Translations under genes and position numbers: made by a program
NCBI GenBank assembly: GCA_040797845.1
Contig: JBFNFA010000001.1
Coordinates: 1-64,000, forward strand
Source of the DNA: Clostridium_AW sp040797845
GTDB lineage: Bacteria > Bacillota > Clostridia > Clostridiales > Clostridiaceae
DNA: 64,000 nucleotides
Direction: 5' to 3'
Shown: one piece after another, positions 1 to 8,683 of the stretch
Layout of the letters: each line of letters begins with the position of its first letter
Position numbering within the stretch: position 1 is the stretch's first letter
Notes under the pieces: generated by a model
The model's input: only the letters and a program-made list of their open reading frames with translations
The model's database searches: none
Told to the model about the DNA's origin: nothing

Positions 1-318
1 TCTACCATAGGAGGCTCTTTTATTTCACTGTCTAAAAAATAGGGTCTAGTTCAAAATGGCTATACTCTTTTTGTCTGTAGAATTTTAATTTGATAGACAT
101 GATGAAAATATTAGATTTTATTAAGTAATAATGAATAATCATTTATAAACAATAAATTATGGAATATAATGTAATTGGGGATTTGGTAAAGGTGGGAGGA
201 ATATAAAAAAATCTTATGAGAATTAGTGAACATATAAAAAAATTTAAATTAGCATATATTCTACATTTTTTCATTACTATAATCTTTGTACTTAAAATAA
301 CTTAAGAAAAACACTTAA

Positions 319-516
319 TATAAATTAAAGAGAATTAAAGATACTATTGAGAATAGAAATATATTTATAGCAGGTATAAGTTGCTTTTGGGAATCAAATA
401 GTATGAGTATAATAAATTTATTTAATGTGCCTGTAACTAGAGTAGAAATTTTAATATTGGTTATATTATCATTATTAACTTTTATATTATCTCAAATTTC
501 CATGGAGCATTCTTAG
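319..516 (+). pseudogene. possible remnant of a membrane-protein gene
   Basis: An open frame of about 65 codons runs from the stop at 316-318 to the TAG at 514-516. It has no start codon with a ribosome binding site (the only internal ATG, at 403, lacks one). Its last third reads as a hydrophobic segment that could be one membrane helix. I recognise no family. The rest of positions 1-580 is AT-rich and shows no other gene. It may be a decayed gene end or simply a chance frame; confidence is low. Confidence 0.2.
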
Positions 517-584
517 ATGCTATTTATAGTATACTTCTTCAATATATACAGCAACGGAAGGTCAATTTAGGCTAGCAATAATTA

Positions 585-613
585 TTGACAATGGATTTTT
601 AGAATAGTATATT
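585..613 (+). promoter_or_regulatory. sigma-A-type promoter of eutG
   Basis: TTGACA (585-590), a 17-nt spacer and TATATT (608-613). Transcription would start about 8 nt before the first EutV hairpin, which fits a short leader controlled by antitermination. Confidence 0.7.
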
Positions 614-621
614 ATAATTAA

Positions 622-685
622 GCACAATGAAGTGTAATATGAGCATAGGAGCTCCATGGGTAATTTACCTGTGGAGCTTTTTGTT
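622..685 (+). promoter_or_regulatory. EutV dual-hairpin antitermination site and terminator, eutG leader
   Basis: Hairpin P1 has stem GCAC/GTGT (622-625 with 632-635) and the six-base loop AATGAA. Hairpin P2 has stem GAGC/GCTC (641-644 with 651-654) and the loop ATAGGA. Both loops have A at position 1 and G at position 4, as in known EutV targets. The 3' arm of P2 is also the 5' arm of an intrinsic terminator (about 650-677, then a T run). EutV binding to P1-P2 would block the terminator and let eutG be transcribed. Confidence 0.85.
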
Positions 686-735
686 ATAATTTTTACCTTT
701 AGCTAATATAAGTATTTTAAGAAAGGAGAGATAAC

Positions 736-1869
736 GTGAATAGTTTCGAAATTAAAACCAAAATTTATTTTGGAGAAAATTCTTTAAATATGCTTTCTGA
801 AATAAAGGATAAAAAAGTTTTTATAATTACAGACCCTTTTATGGTTAAATCAGGAGCTATAAATCTTATTACAGAAAGGCTTAAAAATGTTCAGTATGAA
901 ATATTTTCAGATATAGTTCCTGATCCACCCATTGAAACCGTTGTACAAGGAATTGAACATATGGGAAAAATAAATCCAGATGTACTTATAGCACTAGGTG
1001 GAGGATCTGCTATAGATGCTGCTAAGGCAATAATGGATTTTTCAAAGAAAATAATAAGTAGCAAGGATATGGAATTTATAGCCATACCTACTACTAGTGG
1101 AACAGGTTCAGAAGTTACATCTTTTTCTGTAATCACAGATAAGAGTAAGGGAACAAAATATCCTTTAGTTTCTCAGGATCTTTTACCTGATATTGCTATA
1201 CTCGATCCTAATATGGTTAAAAGTGTGCCAAATTTTATTACTGCAGATACAGGAATGGACGTATTGACTCATGCTTTGGAAGCATATGTATCTACAAGTG
1301 CTTCTGATTTTTCTGATGCTCTTGCTGAAAAAGCAGCTTCCTTGGTATTTAAATATTTAATAAGGGCGTATGAGAATGGAGAGGATATTGAAGCTAGGGA
1401 AAAGATGCATAATGCTTCATGTCTTGCAGGATTGGCCTTTAATGCAGCAGGATTAGGACTAAACCATGGTATTGCCCATTCAATAGGAGGTAAATTACAT
1501 ATTCCACATGGTAGAACGAATTCTATTCTTCTTCCTTATATAATAGAATATAATGCTGAAATCAATGGCTTTGGAAGCAATGAATATAGTAGAGCTGCTC
1601 TTAAGTATGCTAATTTATCTAAAATATTAGGATTCCCATCTTCTACTACAAGGTCAGCAGTTAGAAGCTTGATAAATGAAATAAAAAAGATGCAAAAGCA
1701 TATGAAAATGCCTATTACATTAAGAGAGTGTAATATAGAGTTATCAAAAATAGAAGAATCAAAAGAAGGAATAGCAGAAGCGGCACTAAAGGATGGATGT
1801 ACTGGAGCGAATCCTAAAGTTCCTAGTAAAAAAGACATTATTCAAATAATTGATAAAATTAAGATATAA
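736..1869 (+). CDS. eutG: iron-type alcohol dehydrogenase EutG
   Basis: A 377-residue group III iron-containing alcohol dehydrogenase, the usual length for EutG, PduQ and 1-propanol dehydrogenases. It should reduce acetaldehyde to ethanol and so regenerate NAD+ for EutE inside the microcompartment. The NAD-binding GGGSAIDAAK motif lies near residue 89. The metal ligands sit in DVLTHALEAY and in the later GLNHGIAHSIGG and HIPHGR segments. The start is GTG behind AAGGAGAG. The gene has its own promoter and its own EutV-controlled terminator, so it forms a separate unit from eutS onward. Function is inferred from family and position; confidence is high. Confidence 0.9.
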   Translation: MNSFEIKTKIYFGENSLNMLSEIKDKKVFIITDPFMVKSGAINLITERLKNVQYEIFSDIVPDPPIETVVQGIEHMGKINPDVLIALGGGSAIDAAKAIMDFSKKIISSKDMEFIAIPTTSGTGSEVTSFSVITDKSKGTKYPLVSQDLLPDIAILDPNMVKSVPNFITADTGMDVLTHALEAYVSTSASDFSDALAEKAASLVFKYLIRAYENGEDIEAREKMHNASCLAGLAFNAAGLGLNHGIAHSIGGKLHIPHGRTNSILLPYIIEYNAEINGFGSNEYSRAALKYANLSKILGFPSSTTRSAVRSLINEIKKMQKHMKMPITLRECNIELSKIEESKEGIAEAALKDGCTGANPKVPSKKDIIQIIDKIKI

Positions 1870-1874
1870 ATATA

Positions 1875-1903
1875 TTGACAATATTTTAAGAAGACTATAT
1901 ACT
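1875..1903 (+). promoter_or_regulatory. sigma-A-type promoter of the eutS operon
   Basis: TTGACA (1875-1880), a 17-nt spacer and TATACT (1898-1903). The predicted start lies just before the next EutV hairpin pair, the same geometry as at eutG. Confidence 0.72.
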
Positions 1904-1910
1904 GAAAATA

Positions 1911-1990
1911 GATACAATGGTGTGTCTATTCACAGTAAGCAAAGAAGCTTCTTAAAAATAAAACTTTATTTTTAAGGAGCTTTTATTATT
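1911..1990 (+). promoter_or_regulatory. EutV dual-hairpin antitermination site and terminator, eutS leader
   Basis: P1 has stem GATAC/GTGTC (1911-1915 with 1922-1926) and loop AATGGT. P2 has stem AAGC/GCTT (1937-1940 with 1947-1950) and loop AAAGAA, a perfect match to the known AGCAANGRRGCUY core. The GCTT arm of P2 begins a 16-bp terminator stem (1947-1980) followed by TTTT. The two structures exclude each other. This leader controls eutSPVW, so EutV would control its own gene. Confidence 0.88.
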
Positions 1991-2014
1991 TTAAATGTGA
2001 AGTAGGTTGATTAT

Positions 2015-2362
2015 ATGAATGAAGAAAAGCAGAGGATGATTCAAGAATATGTTCCAGGTAAACAAGTAACTCTCGCTCATATAATTGCTAATCCTAATGA
2101 GGATATATACAAAAAATTAGGGTTGGCGACAGATAGAAGGGATGCTATTGGAATACTTACTATAACTCCAAGCGAAGCATCTATAATTGCAGCTGATGTA
2201 GCAACTAAATCAGCAGGCATTTCACTTGGTTTTGTAGATAGATTTAGTGGATCAGTAGTATTAACAGGTGATGTATCTTCTGTGGAATCAGCTTTAAAAG
2301 AAGTGGTTAATGTGCTTCAAAATCTTCTGAATTTTTCATCAGCGAAGATAACTAGGACTTAA
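2015..2362 (+). CDS. eutS: microcompartment shell protein EutS
   Basis: A 115-residue protein with a single, circularly permuted BMC domain, matching the normal EutS length. EutS forms a bent hexamer in the shell that encloses ethanolamine breakdown. The N-terminal segment (MNEEKQRMIQEYVPGKQVTL) and the repeated small residues with a final LLNFSSAKITRT are typical of the family. It is the first gene after the second EutV leader and is followed 13 nt later by eutP. The ribosome binding site is modest. Identification is secure by sequence and context. Confidence 0.92.
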   Translation: MNEEKQRMIQEYVPGKQVTLAHIIANPNEDIYKKLGLATDRRDAIGILTITPSEASIIAADVATKSAGISLGFVDRFSGSVVLTGDVSSVESALKEVVNVLQNLLNFSSAKITRT

Positions 2363-2375
2363 CAAAGGTGAAAAT

Positions 2376-2804
2376 ATGAAAAAGGTAATTTTTATTGGAA
2401 GAACTGGAAGCGGAAAAACCACATTATCTCAGATGATAAATGAAATGGATTTAGAATATAAAAAAACCCAAGCGGTTGAATTTTATGATAATATTATAGA
2501 TACACCTGGAGAATATATAGAAAATAGAGTTTATTATAGAGCGTTAATTATAACTGCAGCAGAAGCTGATGTTATAGCATTAGTATACGACTGTACTCAG
2601 GAGGAAGGATACATACCTCCAAACTTTGCATCAATATTTTCTAAAGAAGTTATAGGAATAATTACAAAAATAGATTTAGCCAAAGATAAAGAGCAGATTA
2701 AAAGAGCAAGAGAGCAACTAGAAGCAGCAGGTGCTACAAAAATATTTGAAGTTTCTTCAGTAAAAAATATTGGTATAGAAGATATGCTCAATTATTTAAG
2801 ATAA
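2376..2804 (+). CDS. eutP: EutP, P-loop ethanolamine utilization protein
   Basis: A 142-residue small P-loop NTPase. Walker A is GRTGSGKTT (residues 8-16), and the TKIDLAKD segment resembles the NKxD guanine-recognition motif of Ras-like GTPases. A DTPGE segment looks like the G3 region. EutP has been reported in enteric bacteria to have acetate kinase activity; whether this copy does is inference. It lies between eutS and eutV with an AGGTGA ribosome binding site just before ATG. The length is normal for the family. Confidence 0.9.
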   Translation: MKKVIFIGRTGSGKTTLSQMINEMDLEYKKTQAVEFYDNIIDTPGEYIENRVYYRALIITAAEADVIALVYDCTQEEGYIPPNFASIFSKEVIGIITKIDLAKDKEQIKRAREQLEAAGATKIFEVSSVKNIGIEDMLNYLR

Positions 2805-2829
2805 AATAGCTGAGGTGAAAATTAATATT

Positions 2830-3402
2830 ATGAATAAGAAGATTGTAATAGTCGATGATGAACCTATTACTAGAATGGATATTAAAGATATCCTTCAAGC
2901 AGAAGGCTACAATGTGGTAGGAGAAGCTGCAGATGGATTTGACGCAATTGAAGCTTGTAAAAAACATCGTCCAGATATAGTGCTAATGGATATTCAAATG
3001 CCTGTACTAGATGGATTAAAAGCAAGCAAGAAGATAATGAGTGAAAATTTAGCAGGAGGAATTCTCCTTTTAACAGCATTTAGCGATGCAGAATATATAG
3101 AAAAGGCCAAAAGTGTAGGAGCCTTTGGATATTTAGTAAAACCCCTAGATGAAAAATCATTAATTTCAACTTTAGAAATGTGTTTAGCTAGAGGAGAGGA
3201 CTTTAGAAATCTAAAAGATGATTTAGAAAAATTGAATAAAAAATTTGATGAGAGAAAAGTAGTAGAAAAAGCAAAGGGCATGCTTATGCTAGAGTTAAAA
3301 ATTACAGAAGATGAAGCTTACAAAAGGATAAGAAAACTGAGCATGGATAAAAGATGTTCCATGGCTGAGATTGCTCAGACCATACTTATAAACTATGAAT
3401 AG
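2830..3402 (+). CDS. eutV: EutV, ANTAR-domain response regulator (RNA antiterminator)
   Basis: About 190 residues: an N-terminal receiver domain with the acidic pair DDE near residue 10, phospho-acceptor Asp54 in VLMDIQMP, and the conserved Lys in VKPLDE. A coiled linker follows, then a C-terminal ANTAR domain (about 130-190: KAKGMLMLELKITEDEAYKRI). Phosphorylated EutV dimers bind the dual hairpins described at 622, 1911 and 4849 and prevent termination. I prefer ATG 2830; a GTG at 2815 is in frame but overlaps the GAGGTG ribosome binding site. It overlaps eutW by 8 nt. Confidence 0.93.
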   Translation: MNKKIVIVDDEPITRMDIKDILQAEGYNVVGEAADGFDAIEACKKHRPDIVLMDIQMPVLDGLKASKKIMSENLAGGILLLTAFSDAEYIEKAKSVGAFGYLVKPLDEKSLISTLEMCLARGEDFRNLKDDLEKLNKKFDERKVVEKAKGMLMLELKITEDEAYKRIRKLSMDKRCSMAEIAQTILINYE

Positions 3403-4834
3403 TAATGCAACTATTTATGCTCTTTGCAAAAAGTACACAGATCTAACAGATTTAGATATAAAGAAGGTAATAGAGGTTTCCAAATCCTTAGAGATTATGG
3501 CTGAATTTTATGAAAGTGATGTTTTTATAGATGTTATGTCTAGAGACAATGATATAGCCATAGTAGTATGCGAAGCAAAACCTTCTAGTGGAAGATCTGT
3601 ATATAGCTCTTCAGTAGTAGGAGAAAAAGCTTTAAGAAAAAATGAACCAGGAGCTCTAAGAACTTTAAAAACTGGAGTACCCTCTAGGGACATCAGGGCG
3701 GTTACTCAAGAAGACAGGTTTGTTAAGCAGAAGGTTTTTCCTATAACTAATGAGAAAAAAGTAGTAGGAGTTATAATAGTTGAGAAGGATATAAGCAATG
3801 AAATAAAAGAAGAATTTAGTATAGGTAAGTTATCTCCATTAAAACAAAAAGTTATTTCTCATCAATTTATGACCGCTATAAATTCAAATCAAATAATAAA
3901 CAATAATTTAGGGGATGCTATTTTAATTTTTGATAAAGAAGGATTCTTGAGAATTAAAAATGTGAAAGCAGATACTTATTATAGCAATATTGGCTATATG
4001 GATGATATACAAGGTATCCACTATGATAATTTGTCATTAGACAATACTACTTTTGATCAAGTGGTATATAGTTATGGTGAAAACATGGTGGAACAATTTG
4101 AGAAAAATGAAGTAAAAGTAGGAAAATATTATTTTGTTATAAAAAAAATAATTATGAAGGAAAGAGACTTGAAATTAGCTATGATAATAAGCGACATAAC
4201 TGAAATAAAAAATAAGGAAGCAGAAATTATTTCAAAATCCGTAGCTATAAGAGAGATTCATCATAGGGTTAAAAATAATCTTCAAACAGTGGCCTCACTC
4301 TTAAGAATACAAAGTAGAAGATGTACTTCAGAAGAGGCGAAGATTAACCTTCAAGAAAGCGTTAGTAGAATATTAGCTATTGCAGCTACCCATGAAATTT
4401 TATCAAAGCAGATATCTGATCTTATAAGCATCACTAATGTAATTAATTCTATTATGTTAAACATAAAAAGATGTTTTAATAATGGGTCTAAGCAAATTGA
4501 GATAAACCTTGTTGGAGAGGATTTCTATATTGATAGTGACAGAGCTACAGCAATAGCTTTAATAATAAATGAGCTTATTCAAAATTGCTATGACCATGCC
4601 TTTGAAGATATGACAGAAGGTGAAATAGAAATTCTTATTGAAGGTGATGAAGATTATAAAATAATAGCTGTAATTGATAATGGAAAAGGCTTCAATGTTG
4701 AAGAAGAAAATATTGATAGTCTTGGATTATCCATAGTTAAAAGTTATGTTAAAGATAAACTTATAGGGAATATTAATATATACTCGGATGAAAAAGGTAC
4801 AAAGGTTATAATTGATTTTCCTTTATTTAAATAA
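3395..4834 (+). CDS. eutW: EutW, ethanolamine-sensing histidine kinase
   Basis: A 479-residue soluble-looking kinase; I see no membrane helix. An N-terminal sensor region of the H_kinase_N type covers about residues 1-150, and a PAS-like region covers about 165-275. The HisKA_2-type phospho-acceptor box REIHHRVKNN places the histidine near 289. The ATPase domain has an N box (NELIQNCYDHAF) and G boxes (DNGKGF, LGLSIV). In characterised systems EutW autophosphorylates in response to ethanolamine and phosphorylates EutV. Start codon overlap with eutV implies translational coupling. Confidence 0.92.
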   Translation: MNSNATIYALCKKYTDLTDLDIKKVIEVSKSLEIMAEFYESDVFIDVMSRDNDIAIVVCEAKPSSGRSVYSSSVVGEKALRKNEPGALRTLKTGVPSRDIRAVTQEDRFVKQKVFPITNEKKVVGVIIVEKDISNEIKEEFSIGKLSPLKQKVISHQFMTAINSNQIINNNLGDAILIFDKEGFLRIKNVKADTYYSNIGYMDDIQGIHYDNLSLDNTTFDQVVYSYGENMVEQFEKNEVKVGKYYFVIKKIIMKERDLKLAMIISDITEIKNKEAEIISKSVAIREIHHRVKNNLQTVASLLRIQSRRCTSEEAKINLQESVSRILAIAATHEILSKQISDLISITNVINSIMLNIKRCFNNGSKQIEINLVGEDFYIDSDRATAIALIINELIQNCYDHAFEDMTEGEIEILIEGDEDYKIIAVIDNGKGFNVEEENIDSLGLSIVKSYVKDKLIGNINIYSDEKGTKVIIDFPLFK

Positions 4835-4848
4835 ATATATGTCTATGG

Positions 4849-4937
4849 CTACAATGAGGTAGTTTTATTTAAGCAAAGAGGCTTAAAGTTGTTATAAAGA
4901 TTTTCTTAATCTTTATATAGCTTTAAGCTTTTTTTTG
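4849..4937 (+). promoter_or_regulatory. EutV dual-hairpin antitermination site and terminator, eutA leader
   Basis: P1 has stem CTAC/GTAG (4849-4852 with 4859-4862) and loop AATGAG. P2 has stem TTAAGC/GCTTAA (4869-4874 with 4881-4886) and loop AAAGAG, a full match to the AGCAANGRRGCUY core. The 3' arm of P2 opens a long terminator hairpin (4881-4929) followed by eight or more T. No clear promoter lies between eutW and this site, so it probably gates read-through from the eutS promoter into the catalytic genes. Confidence 0.87.
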
Positions 4938-6383
4938 GAGGTGATTGTCATAAGAGAGGAATTATTAAGTATTGGAATTGATATAGGTACTAGTACCACT
5001 CAATTGATATTTTCAAAGCTTATAGTAGAAAACATGGCCTCAAACTTTACGGTGCCTAGAATCACCATAGTAGATAAGCAAATAGTTTATAGAAGCGAAG
5101 TTTATTTTACACCTTTAATATCAAAGGATGAAATAGATGCAGAAGAAATTAAAAATATAGTACATAAAGAATATGAAAAAGCAAATATAAAAAAAGAAGA
5201 TATAAAAACTGGTGCAGTAATTATAACAGGTGAAACTGCAAGAAAGAATAATGCTAATGAAGTTTTACACTCCTTAAGCGGATTTGCAGGAGATTTTGTT
5301 GTAGCTACGGCAGGGCCAGATTTAGAGAGTATAATAGCTGGCAAGGGAGCAGGAGCTCATATTTACTCAAAAGAGCACTCTGTTTCCGTAGTAAATATAG
5401 ATATTGGAGGAGGAACTAGTAACCTAGCTCTTTTCTCAAGAGGAGATGTAAAAGAAACTGGTTGCCTTGACATCGGGGGAAGACTTATAAAAATTAATAA
5501 AAATACAAAAGAAATAGAATATATTGCACCAAAAATTGAAACTATAATTAGAGAAAAGAATTTTGATATAAAAGTTGGAGATAAAGTAACCATTGAAAAA
5601 CTTTCCCCAATTATAAATGAAATGGTAAGTTTACTAGAACAAAGTGTAGGAATCAAAGAAAAAACTTCATTATTTGATCTTATAGTAACAAATAAATCTA
5701 TAAGTTTAAATGAGAAGATAGAATGTATTTCCTTCTCAGGGGGAGTAGCAGATTATATATATCATCAAGGAGAAGTAAATGATTATTTTCAATATGGTGA
5801 TATAGGTATACTACTAGGAAAAGCAATTGCAAAGTCAGATATGTGCAAGAAGCTTAAAGTTGTAAAACCACTAGAGACTATTAGGGCTACAGTGGTGGGA
5901 GCTGGCTCTCATACAACTGAAATTAGTGGAAGCACAATCACATATACTATAGATCATTTCCCTATAAAAAATCTTCCTATATTAAAACTTTCCGAGGAAG
6001 ATGAAAAAGGGGGAAGTGACATATTAAAAAAATCTATAAGAGAAAAGCTTAATTGGTTCAAGGTAGAAAATGACCTTCAAAAAGTTGCCATAGCAATAAA
6101 TGGCAAGAAAAATCCATCCTTTGATGAAATACAGGCATATGCTAAAGGTTTTGCTGAAGGTATGGAAGAGTTAATAAAAAGAGAACTTCCAATAATAATA
6201 ATAGTAGAAAATGATATGGCAAAGGTTCTCGGTCATGCACTATACTCTGCTTTGCAGCTGAAAAAGGATGTTATTTGTATCGATGGTATCAAAGTGGAAA
6301 ATGGAGATTATATCGATATAGGTAAGCCTATAGCTGAAGGCAAAGTATTACCAGTAGTAATAAAAACATTAGTATTTAACTAA
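4935..6383 (+). CDS. eutA: EutA, ethanolamine ammonia-lyase reactivating factor
   Basis: About 480 residues with the actin/HSP70-like ATPase fold of EutA. The N-terminal phosphate-binding segment IGIDIGTSTTQ and a second VNIDIGGGTSN segment are visible. EutA exchanges damaged cobalamin out of EutBC using ATP. The start is unclear: TTG 4935 lies inside the terminator T tract and has no ribosome binding site, whereas GGAGGTG (4937-4943) is placed for initiation near ATA 4950, where family members begin (REELLS). eutB follows 17 nt later. Function is secure, the exact start is not. Confidence 0.9.
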   Translation: MEVIVIREELLSIGIDIGTSTTQLIFSKLIVENMASNFTVPRITIVDKQIVYRSEVYFTPLISKDEIDAEEIKNIVHKEYEKANIKKEDIKTGAVIITGETARKNNANEVLHSLSGFAGDFVVATAGPDLESIIAGKGAGAHIYSKEHSVSVVNIDIGGGTSNLALFSRGDVKETGCLDIGGRLIKINKNTKEIEYIAPKIETIIREKNFDIKVGDKVTIEKLSPIINEMVSLLEQSVGIKEKTSLFDLIVTNKSISLNEKIECISFSGGVADYIYHQGEVNDYFQYGDIGILLGKAIAKSDMCKKLKVVKPLETIRATVVGAGSHTTEISGSTITYTIDHFPIKNLPILKLSEEDEKGGSDILKKSIREKLNWFKVENDLQKVAIAINGKKNPSFDEIQAYAKGFAEGMEELIKRELPIIIIVENDMAKVLGHALYSALQLKKDVICIDGIKVENGDYIDIGKPIAEGKVLPVVIKTLVFN

Positions 6384-6400
6384 ATGGAGGGAGGATTAAC

Positions 6401-7765
6401 GTGATTTTAAAAACAAAATTATTTGGACGCGTTTATCAATTTAATACCATCAATGAAGTATTAGGTAAGGCAAATGAGGAGAAATCCGGTGATAAGCTAG
6501 CAGGGCTTGCAGCTGAATCTGCAGAGGAGAGAGTAGCAGCAAAAGTTGTTTTATCAAATCTTACATTAGCAGATTTAAGAAATAATCCAGCAGTGCCTTA
6601 TGAAAAAGATGAAGTTACAAGAATAATTCAGGATTCAGTTAATGAAAAAATCTACAATGAAATTAGAAATTGGACTGTATCAGAACTTAGAGAGTGGATT
6701 TTAAACGAAAACACAACAGGTGCTGACATAAAGAGAATATCAAGAGGTTTAACCTCAGAAATGGTAGCTGCTGTTGCGAAATTAATGTCAAATATGGACC
6801 TTATTTACGGAGCAAGAAAAATAAGAATTACAGCTCATTGCAACACAACTATAGGAATTGAAGGGACTTTATCAGCAAGACTTCAGCCAAACCATCCAAC
6901 AGATGATCCAGATGGAATTACAGCATCATTAATGGAAGGTTTAACTTATGGAGTAGGAGACGCTGTAATAGGATTAAATCCAGTTGATGACTCTGTTGAA
7001 AGTGTATCAAGAGTTCTAAAAAGATTTGATGAATTTAAGAGAAAGTGGGAAATACCAACTCAAATTTGTGTGCTTGCTCACGTAACTACACAAATGGAAG
7101 CTATAAGAAAAGGAGCTCCTACAGATCTTATATTTCAATCCATAGCTGGTTCACAAAAGGCAAATGAAGCTTTTGGAATTTCAGCAAGTATGCTTGATGA
7201 AGCTAGAGAATTAGCTCTAAAAGAAGGAACAGGAGAAGGTCCAAACGTAATGTATTTTGAAACAGGTCAAGGTTCTGAGCTTTCATCTGATTCTCACCAT
7301 AATGTTGACCAGGTTACAATGGAAGCAAGATGTTATGGATTTGGTAAGAGATATGAACCTTTTATAGTTAATACAGTTGTAGGATTTATAGGACCAGAAT
7401 TTCTCTATGATTCTAAACAGGTTATAAGAGCAGGATTAGAGGATCACTTTATGGGTAAATTAACAGGAATATCTATGGGTTGTGATGCTTGTTATACAAA
7501 TCATATGAAAGCTGACCAAAATGATATTGAAAACTTATCAGTATTACTTTCAGCTGCTGGATGTAACTATTTTATGGGAATTCCACATGGTGATGACGTA
7601 ATGCTTAACTATCAATGTACAGGATTCCATGAAACTACTACATTAAGAGAATTATTAGGGTTAAAGCCAATAAAGGAATTTGAATTATGGTTAGAAAAAA
7701 TGGGATTCTATCATAATGGAAAGCTTACTAAAAAAGCAGGAGACGCATCAGTATTCTTGAAATAG
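6401..7765 (+). CDS. eutB: ethanolamine ammonia-lyase large subunit EutB
   Basis: 454 residues, the normal length for EutB. It forms the TIM-barrel catalytic subunit of the adenosylcobalamin enzyme that splits ethanolamine into acetaldehyde and ammonia. Characteristic stretches include ITAHCNTTIGIEGTLSARLQ, LNPVDDS and the C-terminal GDDVMLNYQ segment. The start is GTG behind GGAGGGAGGA. It is followed 13 nt later by eutC, its obligate partner. No key segment looks missing. Confidence 0.96.
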   Translation: MILKTKLFGRVYQFNTINEVLGKANEEKSGDKLAGLAAESAEERVAAKVVLSNLTLADLRNNPAVPYEKDEVTRIIQDSVNEKIYNEIRNWTVSELREWILNENTTGADIKRISRGLTSEMVAAVAKLMSNMDLIYGARKIRITAHCNTTIGIEGTLSARLQPNHPTDDPDGITASLMEGLTYGVGDAVIGLNPVDDSVESVSRVLKRFDEFKRKWEIPTQICVLAHVTTQMEAIRKGAPTDLIFQSIAGSQKANEAFGISASMLDEARELALKEGTGEGPNVMYFETGQGSELSSDSHHNVDQVTMEARCYGFGKRYEPFIVNTVVGFIGPEFLYDSKQVIRAGLEDHFMGKLTGISMGCDACYTNHMKADQNDIENLSVLLSAAGCNYFMGIPHGDDVMLNYQCTGFHETTTLRELLGLKPIKEFELWLEKMGFYHNGKLTKKAGDASVFLK

Positions 7766-7778
7766 GGAGGGATATAGA

Positions 7779-8666
7779 GTGGTTAATGAAAAAGAATTAA
7801 AATCAATGGTTGAAAAATTGTTGACGGAAATGATAAATAAAGGCAATGAAGAAGCTGTTGAAAAAACTATTAAAAAATCCGTAGAAACATTTGATGTAGA
7901 AGATGGAATTTTAGATGACATAACAGAAATTGAAATAAAAAAGCAGCTTTTAGTTCCAGAGCCAGAGGATAGAGAAGGCTACTTAAAAATGAAGGAAAGG
8001 ACACCAGCAAGAATTGGAATATGGAGAGCAGGTCCAAGATATAAAACTGAAACCTCTCTTAGATTTAGAGCTGACCATGCTGCTGCTCAAGACGCGGTGT
8101 TCTCATATGTAAATGAAGAATATATAAAAGAAAATAATTTAGTACCTATTGCTACATTGTGCAAAGATAAAGATGAGTATATAACTCGTCCAGACTTAGG
8201 AAGAAAATTTCCAGAAGATACAGTTAAGTTCTTAAAAGATAATTTCAGAAAGAATGCAAAGGTTCAAATAATGGTAGGAGATGGATTAAGCTCTTCTGCT
8301 ATTGAAGCAAATCTTAGAGATATATTACCAGCTTTAAAGCAAGGTTTAAAAGTTTATGGAATAGATACTCCTGAAGTTATCTTTGTAAAACATTGCAGAG
8401 TTCCAGCCATGGACGTTATAGGCGAAGCTACTGGAGCAGAGGTAATATGTCTATTTGTGGGAGAAAGACCAGGATTAGTTACAGCTGAATCTATGAGTGC
8501 TTACATTGCATATAAGCCAACAGTAAATATGCCGGAAGCAAGGAGAACGGTTGTTTCTAATATACATAAAGGTGGTACACCACCTGTTGAAGCTGGTGCT
8601 CACATAGCTGAACTTATAAAAACTATGCTTGATAAAAAAGCATCCGGTATAGATTTAAGACTATAG
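7779..8666 (+). CDS. eutC: ethanolamine ammonia-lyase small subunit EutC
   Basis: 295 residues, GTG start behind GGGAGGGATATAG. EutC completes the cobalamin-binding site of EutBC. Recognisable segments are RIGIWRAGPRYKT, LRFRADHAAAQDAV and QIMVGDGLSSSAIEANL. Residues 1-25 form a predicted amphipathic helix (KELKSMVEKLLTEMINKG) that resembles the encapsulation peptides which direct EutBC into the shell. A charged linker of about 30 residues separates it from the conserved domain. High confidence. Confidence 0.96.
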   Translation: MVNEKELKSMVEKLLTEMINKGNEEAVEKTIKKSVETFDVEDGILDDITEIEIKKQLLVPEPEDREGYLKMKERTPARIGIWRAGPRYKTETSLRFRADHAAAQDAVFSYVNEEYIKENNLVPIATLCKDKDEYITRPDLGRKFPEDTVKFLKDNFRKNAKVQIMVGDGLSSSAIEANLRDILPALKQGLKVYGIDTPEVIFVKHCRVPAMDVIGEATGAEVICLFVGERPGLVTAESMSAYIAYKPTVNMPEARRTVVSNIHKGGTPPVEAGAHIAELIKTMLDKKASGIDLRL

Positions 8667-8683
8667 TATAGGAGGAACTGAAA

